NCBI GenBank assembly: GCA_009823395.1
Contig: CM020516.1
Coordinates: 4,277,001 to 4,341,000 of the forward strand
DNA length: 64,000 bases
Direction of reading: 5' to 3'
Origin: Thamnaconus septentrionalis
Taxonomy: Eukaryota > Chordata > Actinopteri > Tetraodontiformes > Monacanthidae
A program made the position numbers and the translations under genes. The notes under the pieces are model-generated. The model saw only the letters and a list, made by a program, of their open reading frames with translations. It was not told where the DNA came from and made no database searches. Below, piece by piece: positions 33,901 to 62,479 of this stretch; position 1 is the first letter of the stretch; every line of letters starts with the position of its first letter.

Positions 33901-36900
33901 ATTTTCACATACGTAACCACAACAATTTAGTCCAAATCTCATCGATCATGCAGGGAAGCGTTTTGGTTTTCGAAGCGCTAAAACCTCTCTGCCTGCAGTC
34001 ATAACCTGCTGGAACTGAAGACTTCGGTATTTACAGCCTCCAATTTCAAAATGATTTAATGCTTTTTTTTTGTCTGATGTGTCCTGTTGACGTTGCCAGT
34101 TGTTTTTTTAATCTTTTCTGAGAAGTTCCTACAAGTCCGACTTGAACGAGCTAGAAGAATTTAATGGAAAAGTGATGACAGGAGCGGCCTAGCGGAGAGA
34201 CGGCGATGCGTCAGTGGGCCGGCTGAGCAGGACCGCCTCCCCCCCATGGCTCCGCCCACAAACACACTCCCGTGTGAATGTAGATTAGTTCACACTGAAT
34301 ATAACTGAGTGGAATTTTAACTCCTTTTCTCAGACCTTGTCAAAATACTGATTGGCAGCATCACATTTTCATTATTGTCACGATATTGAAATATGAATGT
34401 TTGTTTCAACAGAACAAGAATCCTGTGACCTTCACTTTGGCGTCACTTCACTCACTAAAAAAAACCCAAAAGCTCCAAAACGTCTGAGAATACCAGACTT
34501 TTGGACGCTGTCCCCTCGAACCTTGAACTGTCCAATCGAACCTCTTCCTCCACTGAAAAATCTTCCTCTTCCCTCGACAAACTGACTGTCCGGTCGTTTG
34601 ACGAGCGAAGGGAACCCCGATTCCTTTAATCCCCCTTCCTTTCCCCGAGGAATGTTTCACCCCTAACCACCAGGGGAGCTACAGAGGCTTGGAGGGGATC
34701 CTAGCTGAACCTAACAGGAGGCTACAACTCCAGAACGGTCTGTTCTAGAACCTGACTGGATATCTGCGGAGGAGGCTACGAGGGAGCTGCTAATTGCGAA
34801 CGGCCGAGGAGCTATTAGGAAACGTTCCCCACTTGGGCCGTGCTGTTCCGATTTTTTTGGATGATTGCCGCACATTCTGTAACGTCAAATGCCAAAAAAG
34901 GTAATTTTCTTGCAAAGAAAAAAAAAGAAAAATGTTTCACTTGCAGACGAGGTGGTTTAATAATAGCTCCCGCCGCTAAAGTTCGTCATCTACAGGGAAC
35001 ACACTGTGCACTTGAAGGTCTCCGACAGAAGAAAAAGTCGTGTTAAGGCACAATTTTGTTTCAAAGCGGGTTTCAGCACCAGACCACAGACAGAAAGCAA
35101 CAGCAGACGCTTGTGTTAGTGGATCTGACAGATGTGATTTATATATATATTAAAAAAAAAAAGAAGTTCTAACACGCTCGGTGAGTGAGTGAGTGACGCG
35201 GCGACGGAAACACGGAAACAATCGTTTCATAAAAATGCTACATATCTGACGAGTGAACCTTAGAAAACTGACAGCAATTTCTAATCTGATTTTTTTTTTT
35301 TTAACCTTGTTTTTGTGTATCAAAGCACACACACACGCACACGCACGCACGCACACTGCTGGGCCTATGTGGATGCACTCAGCATATATTTCACGATGAA
35401 ACTCTGGGGATTGAAAGCAGGAGGAGGCAGGGAGGGGGGCAGGGGAAGGGGTGATATGGGGGGTTGGCTGGCAGGGATCTGAGCCATCGGCATCTAAAAA
35501 AAAGGGACAAAGTACCAAGACACAAAATACACTGAAAAAAAAGAACACAATCTCTCAACACAAGAAGTCCTGTCTCTTTAAATATGTAACGTATATGCAT
35601 ACAGGGCTTAATTAATACTCCAAAGTGGTCACCACAACAACAAGAGACACCTATACAGAGAGGGGTGCGGGGGGAGCTACTGACAAACTACTGTCAAGAG
35701 CTTCACTAAAGTCGTCTTTGTGTTTTTCTTTTAGAATCAGAATTAAAACTGGCCTCGTCCTGAACAGGAAGTGCGGCGTTGATGCTCCGCTTTCAAGTTA
35801 CTTCAAAGGCTGCGCCGCAACTTTTGCTATTTACATGCACATATATTGAGTGTTGGGCGATATGAGTTGCTGCTGTTGCTGCTGCTGAAACTACCGGCAC
35901 CGGGCAGTGGTGTGCAAAGACGAAGGCTACCTGCTCGGCTTCGTCATGTTGCAGCCTCACAAACAACCACAGCAGACGACACAAGCACCCAGAACCGGCA
36001 TCTTGAACCTAAATCTATTTTCAGGCTAATCTTGTCCACAGAAACCCTCCCAAATATGTATATATGTTTTTTTCATGGCTGATTAACATATTGCGGCGTT
36101 AGTACAGTACGTTGTGTAACCGGCTCATGTTTACTGGAAAACATCCTGCGGTTAGTTTGAAGGAGGACACTTGGGACTTTGGATGCTTTCACTGAACCCT
36201 GAACTACCCTGAAACACTGCATTCCATCTTAATTCTGTCAACTCTATAAACTAGAACCATCCAGTCTAGTTGATTCTAAAATGAGACTTCCAATTTATGG
36301 TTTCTGGCCTGTGTTACACCTAAACCCCACGCCCACCGCTAGTGTCTCCCTCTCCCCAACACACCCTGATTGGTCCGGGCGAATTCTGATCAGCTGAGAG
36401 CCAATCAAGTGGCAGCCTCTGAGGGACTGGGCTCTGATGGTCTTTGCACATCACTGTTTCTGCCTGTGTGTCTAAACTGAAACACACAATCACCTCAACT
36501 CAAGGCAACAAGTCAAACAATCACCTGCCGAACTATGGCTAGCTTTGCCGCTAAGTTTTAGCATCGCATACACAAAATAAAAATAAAAAACTGAAGAAAC
36601 AAACCCTGTAGTCACGTGAACAAATGAACAAACGAACAAACAAACAAACAAACAAAAAACATAAAAAGCTTTAAGGAGAGAAGAAAAGACAAAAAATAGT
36701 ATTGGACTTACAGTAGAGCACACGTGGTGACATATATGTTTATTAGTGTGTCGGAACGAGACACAGGAATAAAGGATTCTGATTGGTGGAGGCGAAACAT
36801 AAATGAGAGGAAGGCGACGAAAGCAGTGTCGATATGCTAAAGTGTCCTATTGATTTTGGATTAGATAATGTGGGAGGAGCTCATAAAAGGAACAAGAAAC

Positions 36901-37112
36901 AACAACAACAAGAACAACAACAAAAAATGAAAGTCTCAGTTCGATAAAAACAGGAACAAAAAGATCTAAAACAACAATATAATGCCTGCGTCAAGAAGGA
37001 TCGACGGTGCCGTGGACTGACGACGTTTCTGACCAAAAAACCTAAACTCACTAGTTTCTGATCGGAAAACAGAGCGTAAGGCGATGTGTCGCTGGCTACG
37101 CAGCTCCAAGAC

Positions 37113-37113
<1 letters not shown>

Positions 37114-37172
<59 letters not shown>
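37114..37172. repeat. (TG)n microsatellite
   Basis: About 29 uninterrupted TG units, possibly inside the epas1 3' UTR (CA in the transcript) if the UTR extends this far. Confidence 0.95.
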
Positions 37173-37175
<3 letters not shown>

Positions 37176-38022
37176 ACGTGGCAAACACAGTTGTGTATCA
37201 CATCCAGATTCTTTCCAGGAGAACTTAAAAGTTGTTTTCACTCTGAGCTCACGCTATCTGATCCGGGTGCCGTATCGCGTCCGGCATCAAAAACGCAAAG
37301 TTCTCCGTCAGATGAAGGCAACTTTCAGGGGGAAAAAAACAAACAAACAAACAAACAAACACCTATTTTTTTTTAAAAGAAATTAAATTCTTTTTCCAAT
37401 CTTTCCCCCGTTTTCTTGGCATCTTTTTTTTTTTATACTTGAGACATGACAGCTTAGCACCTCGGCTCGTCAACGTGCGTGTGTGAGTGTGTATGTGTGT
37501 GGCACCGCTCAAAAGGCTTCGGCATCGGCTTTGATTCAGACCCAAATTACAAAACCCAGACTGCCGTGTGAAAACAAAGTGGTCTGGATCTGATTTGTGG
37601 GTCAGACGCACTTAAAAAGAAAAGAGTGAAAGAACACAGTGTCTCTGAAAGTGGTAGGTAGTATAATAAAATCTTCTCCTCTGAGCTCAGTTTGCCAATA
37701 GAGAGAAAAGTGGAGGCGTGGCTTGAGCTGCATAGCGGTCATATCAGGTCGGAGACCAGGCTGTCCACGCCTACAGGGGGTGGAGCCTGGAGGCCAGCGC
37801 CACCTCGCTAAGCCTTAGCAGGGAGAATCCCCAGGGTGTGCATGGCTATACACGTTTTAGGCACAGCTGGGCCTTTAAGGGCCCACTTAAGGGTGTGAGT
37901 TTGAATCCCAGCGCCACTAACAGCCCTGTTTGCAACCAGCCATGAATCCCAGTGTCGAGACTTTTGGATGCAGACCGACTCCGGCTGCACCGCTTTGCTA
38001 CTCTGTTATCCAATATTGACCT

Positions 38023-38028
38023 TTTATT
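38023..38028 (-). terminator. Possible proximal poly(A) signal of epas1
   Basis: TTTATT on the plus strand reads AATAAA in the epas1 direction, about 350 nt after the stop codon. EPAS1 3' UTRs are usually longer than this in mammals, so a more distal signal (for example near 36739) may be used instead. Confidence 0.3.
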
Positions 38029-38379
38029 ATTTCTTTCTTTTTTCTGTTTAACTTTGCCCAGCCAGTAGCCTGAGCGTCAGCACAACGCTGCGCGGCGACG
38101 CTGCATCCGAGCTCAGGGGGAAGGTGGGTGGGAAAGGGGTGGGGCTTAAAAGTGGCTTGACCCTGATATCAGAACTTGTTTAGGCACAGAGGACAGGAAA
38201 CAGGGTGTGGCGCTCCAGCCAAAATGAGCTAAAGAAAGACAGGATGTGGCTATGAATAGCATTCCCTATTGCTAGCTTAGCATCAGGGCTCCGCTAGAGG
38301 CCCAGAGTTACGACGGTAATAGGCTTTTTTTTTGTGTCCCGGTGCCGGGACTTAGTCCGGATTAACTGCTGAAGGGCCT

Positions 38380-53494
<15,115 letters not shown>

Positions 53495-54115
53495 CTGCGG
53501 CGTGAAAAAAAAAACAAAAAAACACAGAGACAGAAATTAGAAAAAAAAAAAAACACAAACAAAAAAACAACCTCCTGTTGATCCGTCCAACAGAGAGCCA
53601 ATAATACGCAGGGCGGCGGCGCCGCCGGCCGCCAGCGTCCTCGGTTTGATCTGATAGCGCAAAAAGAAACACCAGCAGCTTTTGAGGATGCAGACAGGAA
53701 GAGTGTTGTGCGTTGTGTTGTGATGTTGTGTAACTCGACACGACACATGGAAGAAATTAGTCAAAAGTTACGAATCGTTGGTTTATAAGATGTAACAAAA
53801 AAAAAATTGTTAAATAACAGGATGACCAGGTCAAAGGTCAAACCAGCTCCACCTTTGTCGACCGACAACAAAACCTTTACGAGAGCCGACGACGAACAGA
53901 AGCGCAAACAGACGAGGCGGTTCGCGTTTCCCACCTCTTCTCCGTGTGGCAGGTTTGCCCCTGAATTTACTTTTAGTTTACGACCTGCCAATAAAAGATG
54001 ATTAGAGCAGCGAGTCAGCAGCAGCGCTGTCACCTCCCATCAGCAGCGCAGAGGGGCCCGAAGGAGTAAATAGCCCATCGGGCCTCCGAGAAAAAACACA
54101 AAACAAAACAAAACC

Positions 54116-54151
<36 letters not shown>

Positions 54152-54861
54152 AAACACAAAACTGACATTGAAGTCACCTGAAGGACAAATTCTGGATTTC
54201 AACTGGTCGACTGTTTTCTGCATGAAAGCTCAACTCGGAGATGATTTCTTTGTTTGTGTTTTGTTTTTTTCCGTCAGATTTGTCTGAAATTGTGGTCCTT
54301 TATCGGACGATGTCGACAATAATTCAATAAGGACGTCACAAAAAAGGGCCATTTTTTTTTTTTGAAGTGTGTTTCTTGTGATGCGTTTTCAGTACAGGAA
54401 GTCTCATTTTTAGCATCAATTAGAACTACAACAGAATTGCTTGTACATGACAAAACGCCGTAGCAACTTAAAGTGACTTCTTAAAATAACAATCTAAACA
54501 GTGTGATGATATAAAATGGAAACAGAGCTTCTCTTCTGCTGGTGCAGAACTCTGAAACCTCCTGCAGCCTGGCCCGCAGCCTGTGGAGTCGGCGCTGAAA
54601 GGTTTGTGTGTCTTTGCCGGGTTTGGTTTTCTTCTGCGGTCGACCGCTCGGGTTTGTGCTCTCGGTCCAGCGTGGCCCTAATATAGACCAGAACCAAACC
54701 TGTTTACATCAGCAAACAGGCCTCGCCAGTCATTTTCAACCAGGCAAGAAGTTGGAAAAAAAATCAATGAAGAGTTGCATCACCTTAAAATGTGTAATCT
54801 CAGGTTTTCTCTCGGCGGAGCCACGCAGCAGTGTTATCTTATCTCATCGCCAACGTGTTCT

Positions 54862-54921
54862 ATCACTACTGCTGCTGCTGCCGCTGCTGCTGCCGCCGCT
54901 GCCGCTGCTGCTGCTGCTGTA
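54862..54921. repeat. CTG/CCG trinucleotide repeat
   Basis: Mixed CTG, CCG and GCT units. They encode poly-Ala, poly-Leu or poly-Ser in different frames, and no supported gene uses them. Confidence 0.88.
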
Positions 54922-56628
54922 TCTATCGCAGCTTTAAACTCATTAAACCAGCCTGAAATGCGTCCAAACCTCCACCGGAGCAGCAGACAGCTCGGCTCAA
55001 TCAAGTCAACAGGAACAGCCCGTGTGTGTGTGTGTGTGTACACAGTGCCACTCTTTGATCGTCTGGCTCCATTGTTGCTGCCGGTCCCACCGGACTATTT
55101 CAGGAACAATAGGAGTCACGGCGCTTCATTGGGGCCACACTCAGCGACCCCGAGTCCCCAAGTTCACTGTCTTCACCACCAAGACCATTAAAGAAAAAAA
55201 TACATATATATATATGTATATATATATATATTCCAAGTCTGAAAGCTAGAGGGCCAACACAACCTCCATACACTCAAACCTGAGGGTCACAGAATCATTT
55301 CAAACAAACTAAACGATTCAAACAATTCCAACTCAATTAGATTTTTATGCATTGTCTCAAAAGTGAATCAAAATGTGAAGTTTTGTCTGATTAACGCTTT
55401 TGTCAGTGTTTCTTTAGTCATTACATATATTTCATGTAGGCCTCATCATTAATCATGCAAAAACCTCTGCACATGACAAACCCAGATATGTAGCCCCCTG
55501 TTTACAGGCCACCTGTTTAGGAGGCGGAGCCAACACCTGACTTCAGGTGTGGTCACCAACCTGGCAGCCGCTGATTTCCAATCGCGGTGCTTTTTGCATT
55601 TATTGTGCAAACACAAGACGTGAATGTTGCTCTATTTCCTGCTGAGTTGACTGACTGAACGGAGTTGGCGTTCATTGACAGAAGACGCAGGCATCGAGAC
55701 AGATTGTTCAAAGTGACGATCAGGTTTCAGTTTCAGGTGAAACTAAGAGGTTTTTTTTTTCCCTTCCGCTCAGAGTTTTCGCTTTTTGCTCATCTGCTCT
55801 GCTCCTGGTTTCTGACGCAGAATCTCTGCACCGACACACAGTCTGGCTGACTCAGTCTGCAGAGGTGAACGAGTTCGCCAAATCTAGCCATGTGGAAAAC
55901 ATGGCGGCGGCAGCAGCGGCGGCGGTCCGAGGTCGGCCCAGTCAGCGGGCCACTCAGCCGGCCCAGATTTAAAAAAAGGAAAAGCAAAAAAAAAAGAAAA
56001 GCAAACAAAAACAACAAAAAGCGAACTCATCGAATAGCCACTGACTCTTGAACGGTTCATTTGTTAGCTGGGACCATTTCAGGAATGTTTTTTTTTGGGG
56101 GACGGGGACAGTAAAATTGTTGGTTTTGTGCGACGACGGGACACGATGTGATGGGAACGTCGTCCGTGAAGAGGCTCGTTGTTCTCGGGGAGGGAGGGAA
56201 AAAAAACCCCAAAAAAACACTTTTTTTTCTTCTATTGTTGAGTTCTCACGAAACATAAAGCGTTTGTGTCCGTTTTTAGTTGCCTACTGGGGAGGAGGGG
56301 GTAATAAACCTGGGGCCAAGTCCAGGTTGAAACAGATTTGGGATCAGATAAACCACTTCTGAATCTGGACTCGCTGGTTCACACAGTGTGGACGCAAAAT
56401 AAACCGCCCGGCTGCAGAGAGAAGAGAAAACTGAGGATGTTCAGGTGAGTGTTTTCGACCTGGTTTATTCATAAAAATAAACTTTTGAAGACTCAAATTT
56501 CAGCTCACATACTAATCGTTAATGCTAACACAGCAAATTAACTATTAATCAGGGTGTTTTCTCGAGCTTTATGGCCGTGTGTTCATATAATATTCAAATT
56601 TAGCAACTTTTTCTCACGGTGCACTTTT

Positions 56629-56665
<37 letters not shown>

Positions 56666-56753
56666 TTCTTCATTCTGCTCAGTGACTGACATTGTGTGTT
56701 GTGCACGTACTGCAGTTGGCCAAGGATGAAGGACTCGACAGGGAGGGAAGAGG

Positions 56754-56784
<31 letters not shown>

Positions 56785-57689
56785 ACACCTATAAGGATGA
56801 TAAAATTGCTGTTAATCTATCACCTACTGCTGCAGGAAGTGATCGCAGTCAACACAATGATAAGCTGTGGAGGGCGGCAACATGTTTGCAGTGACGGTCC
56901 GAGCGTCGACGATCCGCTTACTGTACGACGACGGATCAACAACTGCACAGACTGACGTGGAAAGACGGGCTGAAAAAAAAAACTTTGCATGCCGGGCATT
57001 CTGAAAGCTGTGTGACAGAAATAACACCGTCACTCTATTCTCGACCACAGCCTGAAGTCACAAGGCCTGTCACACACACACAGACAGACACGCACACACA
57101 CACAGATGCACAAAGCAAACTTTTCCGACTGTGCTTCAGGTGCTAAACGGAGTGACAGTAAATGTCCACCAGCACTCGTCACTTCCACACTGACACCACC
57201 TCCGCGTGTGTGTGTGTGTGTGTGATGTTTACAGCAGCGCGTGCACTGGAGAGGTCACATGACTGTTGACCTAAACAAGCAGATACAAGATTAATCTCCA
57301 AACTGTCTGATGTTGTTTGAGAAAAACAGAAAAAGAGCAACAGGGGTTTCAACTAAATGTGGCCAGTCAGGTGATCTTATCGTCTAATCAAATCACAAAG
57401 TGCACAAGGTCGGTAAAAGGGGCCTCCTGTCTCCAGGAGCCGCTGGGAGCCCGGCCGGCTCGGCTGCTGAGTGGTAATGAGACTGTTAATAGCTTCCCGC
57501 GGCGGCGCGGCGGCGCACAAGGCCTCGTCTGTTGGGCTTCTGCATGGAAAGTGGAGCAGATAAAGTGCGTGTTTGTTCGGGCCTATCTGAGGGTTCATCA
57601 TCGGCCGCCAGCCTCGCCGCCCTTTATTCAATCTGCTCCATTCAGAGCCCGCTGTCTGATTTTTTAATAAAGTTTACAGACTCGTAAAA

Positions 57690-57720
<31 letters not shown>

Positions 57721-58914
57721 GGTGTGTCTGACCTTGACTACGTTTTTTTTTTTTTTTTTTTACGAGCATCTTTTAACACCCACACGCACAGACAGGAGAT
57801 AAAAAAAACAGGAGAACAACTAAATACACTTCACACTACAAAAAAAAAAAAAATCCAGCCGATGACCTCTGTCCATGAACCTGCTGCCATCTGAGTAATA
57901 AAGTGCCAAGCAGCCAATTGAAATGAAGTCATTAAATCGCTGCTCTGGTGACGAATGACGGCGGAGAAACAAACTTTGAATTTGACTTTTTAATGCATCA
58001 GCTGCAAACAGACAAACCCTATACTGAAGTTGGAACATTGAGATCGTCTCTGGCATGCAAACCTTAGAAAATCCTGCCAGTCACCATCCGGTTCAGCAAG
58101 TCTCTCGTCCTCTTTACAGTGGGAGGAGGCTTTTTTTTAATGGTCCTTTTCTCCTGGAGCTTAAAATTTAATCACCGATGAAAAACAACTGAGATGAAAC
58201 CTGTTTCATGCGGCTTTGAAAAAATTGTGCGGTGGGTGGAAGGGCTTAGGCACTGGCACGCAACGGCACGATGAAGGAAAAAAAAAAAGTCAAGAAGTTG
58301 TTTTTGTCAGGAGGCATTAAAGGCGGCTGCGAAGCGTCACAGTGCAGAGGCTAAACCTTGTCAAAATCACCTTTTTTCGACTGGTTTCGACCTGTGGACC
58401 AGTGAAATCTACAGCGCCACCCAGGGGAAGGAAGAGGAACACCTTTGGACTCACACAGAAACTCTGGGAGCTCAATCAAGATGCCGAGAATTTTCAGTCC
58501 AACACTAAGAAAGCGCCAACAGCAAACAATTTTCAACACGATGAAGTTGACATCTGGCCGTCAACAGACCAATCGATGGTGTCTGTCAACCACTGGAAGG
58601 CTGCTCTGTGTCGTCCAATCACCTGCCCAGTCCTTCCTGAAGACCCTCCCACTTCTACAAACTGCTCTCAATGGGTTGTTTCCCAAATGGATGCGTGACA
58701 TAAAACCAAAAAGGAACTGAGGTCAGCCAAAAGTCAACTGGCAGCTACAATAATTACTCTTGATGGTGACGATGATGATCAATTATTATTGACTAATTAA
58801 TCACTAATTAAACGTCCCACAGTGACTCGTCGACCTTCAGCTGCTATCCGAGCGAGCGCAGCGTTGTCACAACAGACCAGAGGGGGGTTCATAGATCCTG
58901 TCACCTGATAAGGT

Positions 58915-58929
58915 GTGTGTGTGTGTGCA

Positions 58930-58966
<37 letters not shown>
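58915..58966. repeat. (TG)n microsatellite
   Basis: TG run with a CATGCG interruption near its start. Confidence 0.93.
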
Positions 58967-58970
<4 letters not shown>

Positions 58971-59778
58971 CCACAATCCACAGACTCCAATCAGCGACCT
59001 CTTGTTTCCACGGCTCCCTATTGACGGACGGAGCGACAAATTTTCAGATTTGAGCGACTCTGAAATGCCACCAACTCTGTCCATCCGTCCTACATTCCGT
59101 CTGTCCGTCTGTCCGTCGGTCCGGTGTCAGTTGGACGTTCAAGATCTTTTTATGTGTCGGACAAAACCAGGCCAGTCCAGCTTGGATGGAAAAAACCAAC
59201 AGTGGAAAAAAAAATAACTAAAAAATAAACTTTACACTTTAAAATAGTGTATAGGAGGTTCAGTAAAGTGTTCCAGATCCATGTGAACAGTTTTGAGAGA
59301 GTAAATAACAATCAGCTGAAGTTCATAAACACTCAAAAGTTTGGATTTGGGAAGAAAAATGAAATCAGATAAATCTTCTCCCTATAAAAGGCCACTGAGT
59401 TTGCCCACGCCCAAAACACACATACACACAACTGAGCAGACATATACAAATATGTATGAGTGCACACGCACACACAGACGCACACACACACCTTTCCTTG
59501 CTTACAGTGGCTCTTCCTGTAGTTGTGGCGCCCGGACGAACACAAACACACAGCAACAATACAGTCGGGGCTAATCTGTGATCCTGGAGGAACACAGAGT
59601 TCTGAAAATACAGCCACACACACACATGCACACACACACACACACGCACGCACGCATGCACGCACACACGGCCGAACAAACAGGCATCCCAGACGGGGGC
59701 CCCAACTTTGGCTCAATCACGGTTGAGGGAGAAAAAAAAAGATGCAGGAGATTGCTGATGATTCTGATAGGCCATGAA

Positions 59779-59809
<31 letters not shown>

Positions 59810-59975
59810 GGCACAAACAAACAAACCCACCTCCTGCTGATGGTGAGATAGAGCCGCTGATGAGGAGGCGTGTGGTCAGCCGACCAGCAGGGGGCCCCGG
59901 CCGCAGTCAGCCACTCTTCACGGAAAGAATTCATTCCAATAAAGTTCCTTTTTTTTTTTTTTTAACGCCGACGAC

Positions 59976-60042
59976 GACATTGTTCAAGGCGTTTGCACGT
60001 GCGGAGAAAAACTCCGCACGTGCAAACGCCTTGAACAATGTC
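59976..60042. repeat. Perfect 31-bp inverted repeat with a 5-nt A loop
   Basis: 59976-60006 is the exact reverse complement of 60012-60042, separated by AAAAA. The stem includes GCACGTGC, an E-box-type palindrome, in each arm. Symmetry stops abruptly on both sides. See findings for possible meanings. Confidence 0.97.
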
Positions 60043-60428
60043 ATTAGATTCTTTGTCTCTCTTTCTTGCTACATTTATCGGCTCGACAACATCGCTGTAT
60101 GATCGCAACATTGCTCGCGCTCAACAACAAGGACAAAACAAAGTCACAAGTCAAAAGTTGTGTATGGAGTTGCAGAAACTTCTGGGAAAATCTGTTGCCC
60201 TTATATCAACCGGGCTAATAATATTGCCATATTGTTGTGTATACAATGTACATGTGCAGAGCTACACTCGCTGTCTTTTTAACCATGCGACAGAGCCGGG
60301 ACTGAACTTCCTGTTTTCACCACCTACTGGACGATGGACGAGAGGCTGCCAGCAGGTCGAGGGAAAATCAGCGGGATTAGAGAGAGCGACTTAAAAAGGG
60401 AGGAATGCTGATCTTGTACTGTACTGTA

Positions 60429-60430
<2 letters not shown>

Positions 60431-60465
<35 letters not shown>

Positions 60466-60492
60466 CACACACACACACACACACACACACAC
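60431..60492. repeat. (AC)n microsatellite
   Basis: About 30 AC units with one ATAG interruption. Confidence 0.95.
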
Positions 60493-61360
60493 CGTTTGGA
60501 TCGAGTTCATCGTGTTAAAAGAAAAATGAACAACAACGAACAAAACAACAAACTTTTCTGTGAGACGTTCAAAGACACTAACTGCAATTTCAAATGTTCT
60601 GCTGTGAAACGAGAGGGTGAACTTCCAACAGTGTCGGCTGCAGTTATTACGAGAAAACCTCGTTGTTACAGAGGAATTTTTCAGAGGAATTTTTTCTTTT
60701 TATTTCTCCTCATGTGCAGATGTCGTCCATAAGTCCTGCAAAACAAACCCTTTTTCTCCCCGTAACTCAATTTTAATGCTTTTGTTTTGGACTCTTTGCT
60801 CCATAAATCCATTAAATCCTCGTTTTTGTGGCAAAAGACGCCGGTGATGTCATGATTACAACAAGGGCTGGAGAACTTTCAAGGGGCAAAAAAAAACACA
60901 AAACAAAGAGAAAAGGGGAGGAGAGGAGCCGCTGTTTCTGATCAGGTCTGGTGGGGCGACGAGGAGATGCTGGAAGGAGCTGGAGCTCAGCCAGGTGACA
61001 CGCAGCCCATCAGCAGCAGAGGAAGAGGAAGTAGGGGGAGCTGGCCAACAGGAAACAGGAAACGGCAAGGCGACAGAGTTCTGAAGGAGGGAGCAGCGGG
61101 GGGAGGGAGGGGGAGGCTGAGGAGGTGGAGGAGGAAGAGGAGGAGGTGGCAAAACCTGACGCTGAAGACGCAGAGAAATGAAAAAAAAAAAATCCAGAGG
61201 TGGAGAGAGGAGAGAGGTGGAGGAAGTTTGGGATGTATGGGATAAAAATAACAACGGGGACGAGCTGGGAAGAGTTTGGTTTTAGTTCCAGAACTTTACA
61301 AGAGAATCGAATCAAGGAGGAGCCTGAACTGAGGCTGGGCAGCAGCTTGCCTTCACATCA

Positions 61361-61361
<1 letters not shown>

Positions 61362-61429
<68 letters not shown>
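61362..61429. repeat. (AC)n microsatellite
   Basis: About 34 uninterrupted AC units. Confidence 0.97.
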
Positions 61430-61433
<4 letters not shown>

Positions 61434-61554
61434 TTTCTTTCCTTTCTGACCTTCGACTTTCAACAGAGTTTCATTGGCCATAAAAACCAACTAACCAACT
61501 ATCTCTTTCAGACTCGTTCATTGGCAACAAACACAAACCTCGGCACCCAGCAGA

Positions 61555-61755
61555 TCATAACGCGCCATTTTCACTTGAAGTGAACTGGTCACGTGACCCC
61601 ATACGTCACATCCGCTGACGCGTAAATGCGAAACTGTTTCCATGACACTTTTGTGATATACCTTTGTACGGATGCGTCTGAAAAACCACCTCATGAGAGC
61701 GTTAAAACCTTTTAGCCATATTTGAGAGGTTTTCTCAAATTTTCCATCACCATTT
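61555..61755 (-). mobile_element. Third, inverted copy of the Myb-like-carrying repeat family
   Basis: In reverse complement it runs from CTCAAATATGGCT through CTCATGAGGTGG and AGTGTCATGGAAAC to GGTCACGTGACCAGTTCACT, then AAATGGCGCGTTATGAT. The last block corresponds to the MARCDW start of the copy at 43927, here reading MARYD and then diverging. It joins the left part of the 44825 copy to the start of the 43890 copy, which gives the order of the full element. Confidence 0.65.
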
Positions 61756-62388
61756 TTATTGGAACTAGGGTCTGGAAATGTAGCTATTGTGCATTTATGA
61801 CCTGTAAAAATATTTTTAAAAATGGAAGAAACACAAAAAACGGAATGTTTTTCAAGTTTATAGTGTTACAGGAACTCTGGAATGACACGAGCAAGGAAAT
61901 GGAAATAAAGGAATTGAACTTTTAACTATTATACTATATTGCTTTACTCTTTCAATGGTTCTGCCTGTTTAAAGTTTCTCATTAAAGATTTAATCTCTAA
62001 TAAAATTAAAAGGGAAAATAGAACTAAAAGAATCTACATGAAAACACAGTAAATCACACATGTGACCTTCAGAAGTGCAACTTCACGCTTCTGATTTCCA
62101 GAAATTCCGAGAGCCAATCCGCTCATCAACACCTGCTCAGCCTCCGAGGCCTCGAGGCGTCACTCCTGCTGCGTCTGCAGTCTGCACTCAGACCAAACAG
62201 GTATTAAGGGGAGGTGGGGTTGGGGGGGGGGCACGTTGATTTCCGAAACAGAGGCAACTGAGGTAACGGCGATAATTCTCAGCTCAGTCCTGATCCGTCC
62301 GGCTGGGAGCCGCTAAACTCTGTCCAGAGCTGCTCAAGTTCTGAAGGTCTACAGTGTTCCTCCCATTCTGCAGCTTTAGAGCTTTAAA

Positions 62389-62390
<2 letters not shown>

Positions 62391-62479
<89 letters not shown>
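62391..62479. repeat. Pure (CAG)n trinucleotide array
   Basis: About 29-30 uninterrupted CAG units. No supported coding frame contains it; it lies upstream of or within intron 1 of epas1 (CTG in that transcript). Confidence 0.98.

Larger units (their letters stand above)
26803..38379. other. Large gene-free interval between slc22a7 and the epas1 stop codon
   Basis: About 11.6 kb with no exon I can assign. The right part (up to several kb left of 38380) may be epas1 3' UTR. The left few hundred bases should hold the slc22a7 promoter and any untranslated exon. Contents are several (CA)n/(TG)n arrays, a (GACA)n array, a dispersed-repeat copy at about 30585-30957, AT-rich ATTCTATTCT-type sequence around 31800-31990, and a short proline-rich open frame at 29561-29686. 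Open frames are otherwise short and low in complexity. Confidence 0.5.

Noticed and set aside
57317..57667. Plus-strand frame in a GC-rich patch upstream of epas1
   Set aside because: Its composition reflects GC-rich noncoding sequence, and it has no recognisable domain; an antisense frame of similar length exists, as expected from base composition.
60038..60394. 118-codon plus-strand frame beginning MSLDSLSLFLATFIG beside the perfect hairpin
   Set aside because: No recognisable domain, no splice or promoter support, and the start lies in the hairpin arm; possibly repeat-derived but not supportable as a gene.
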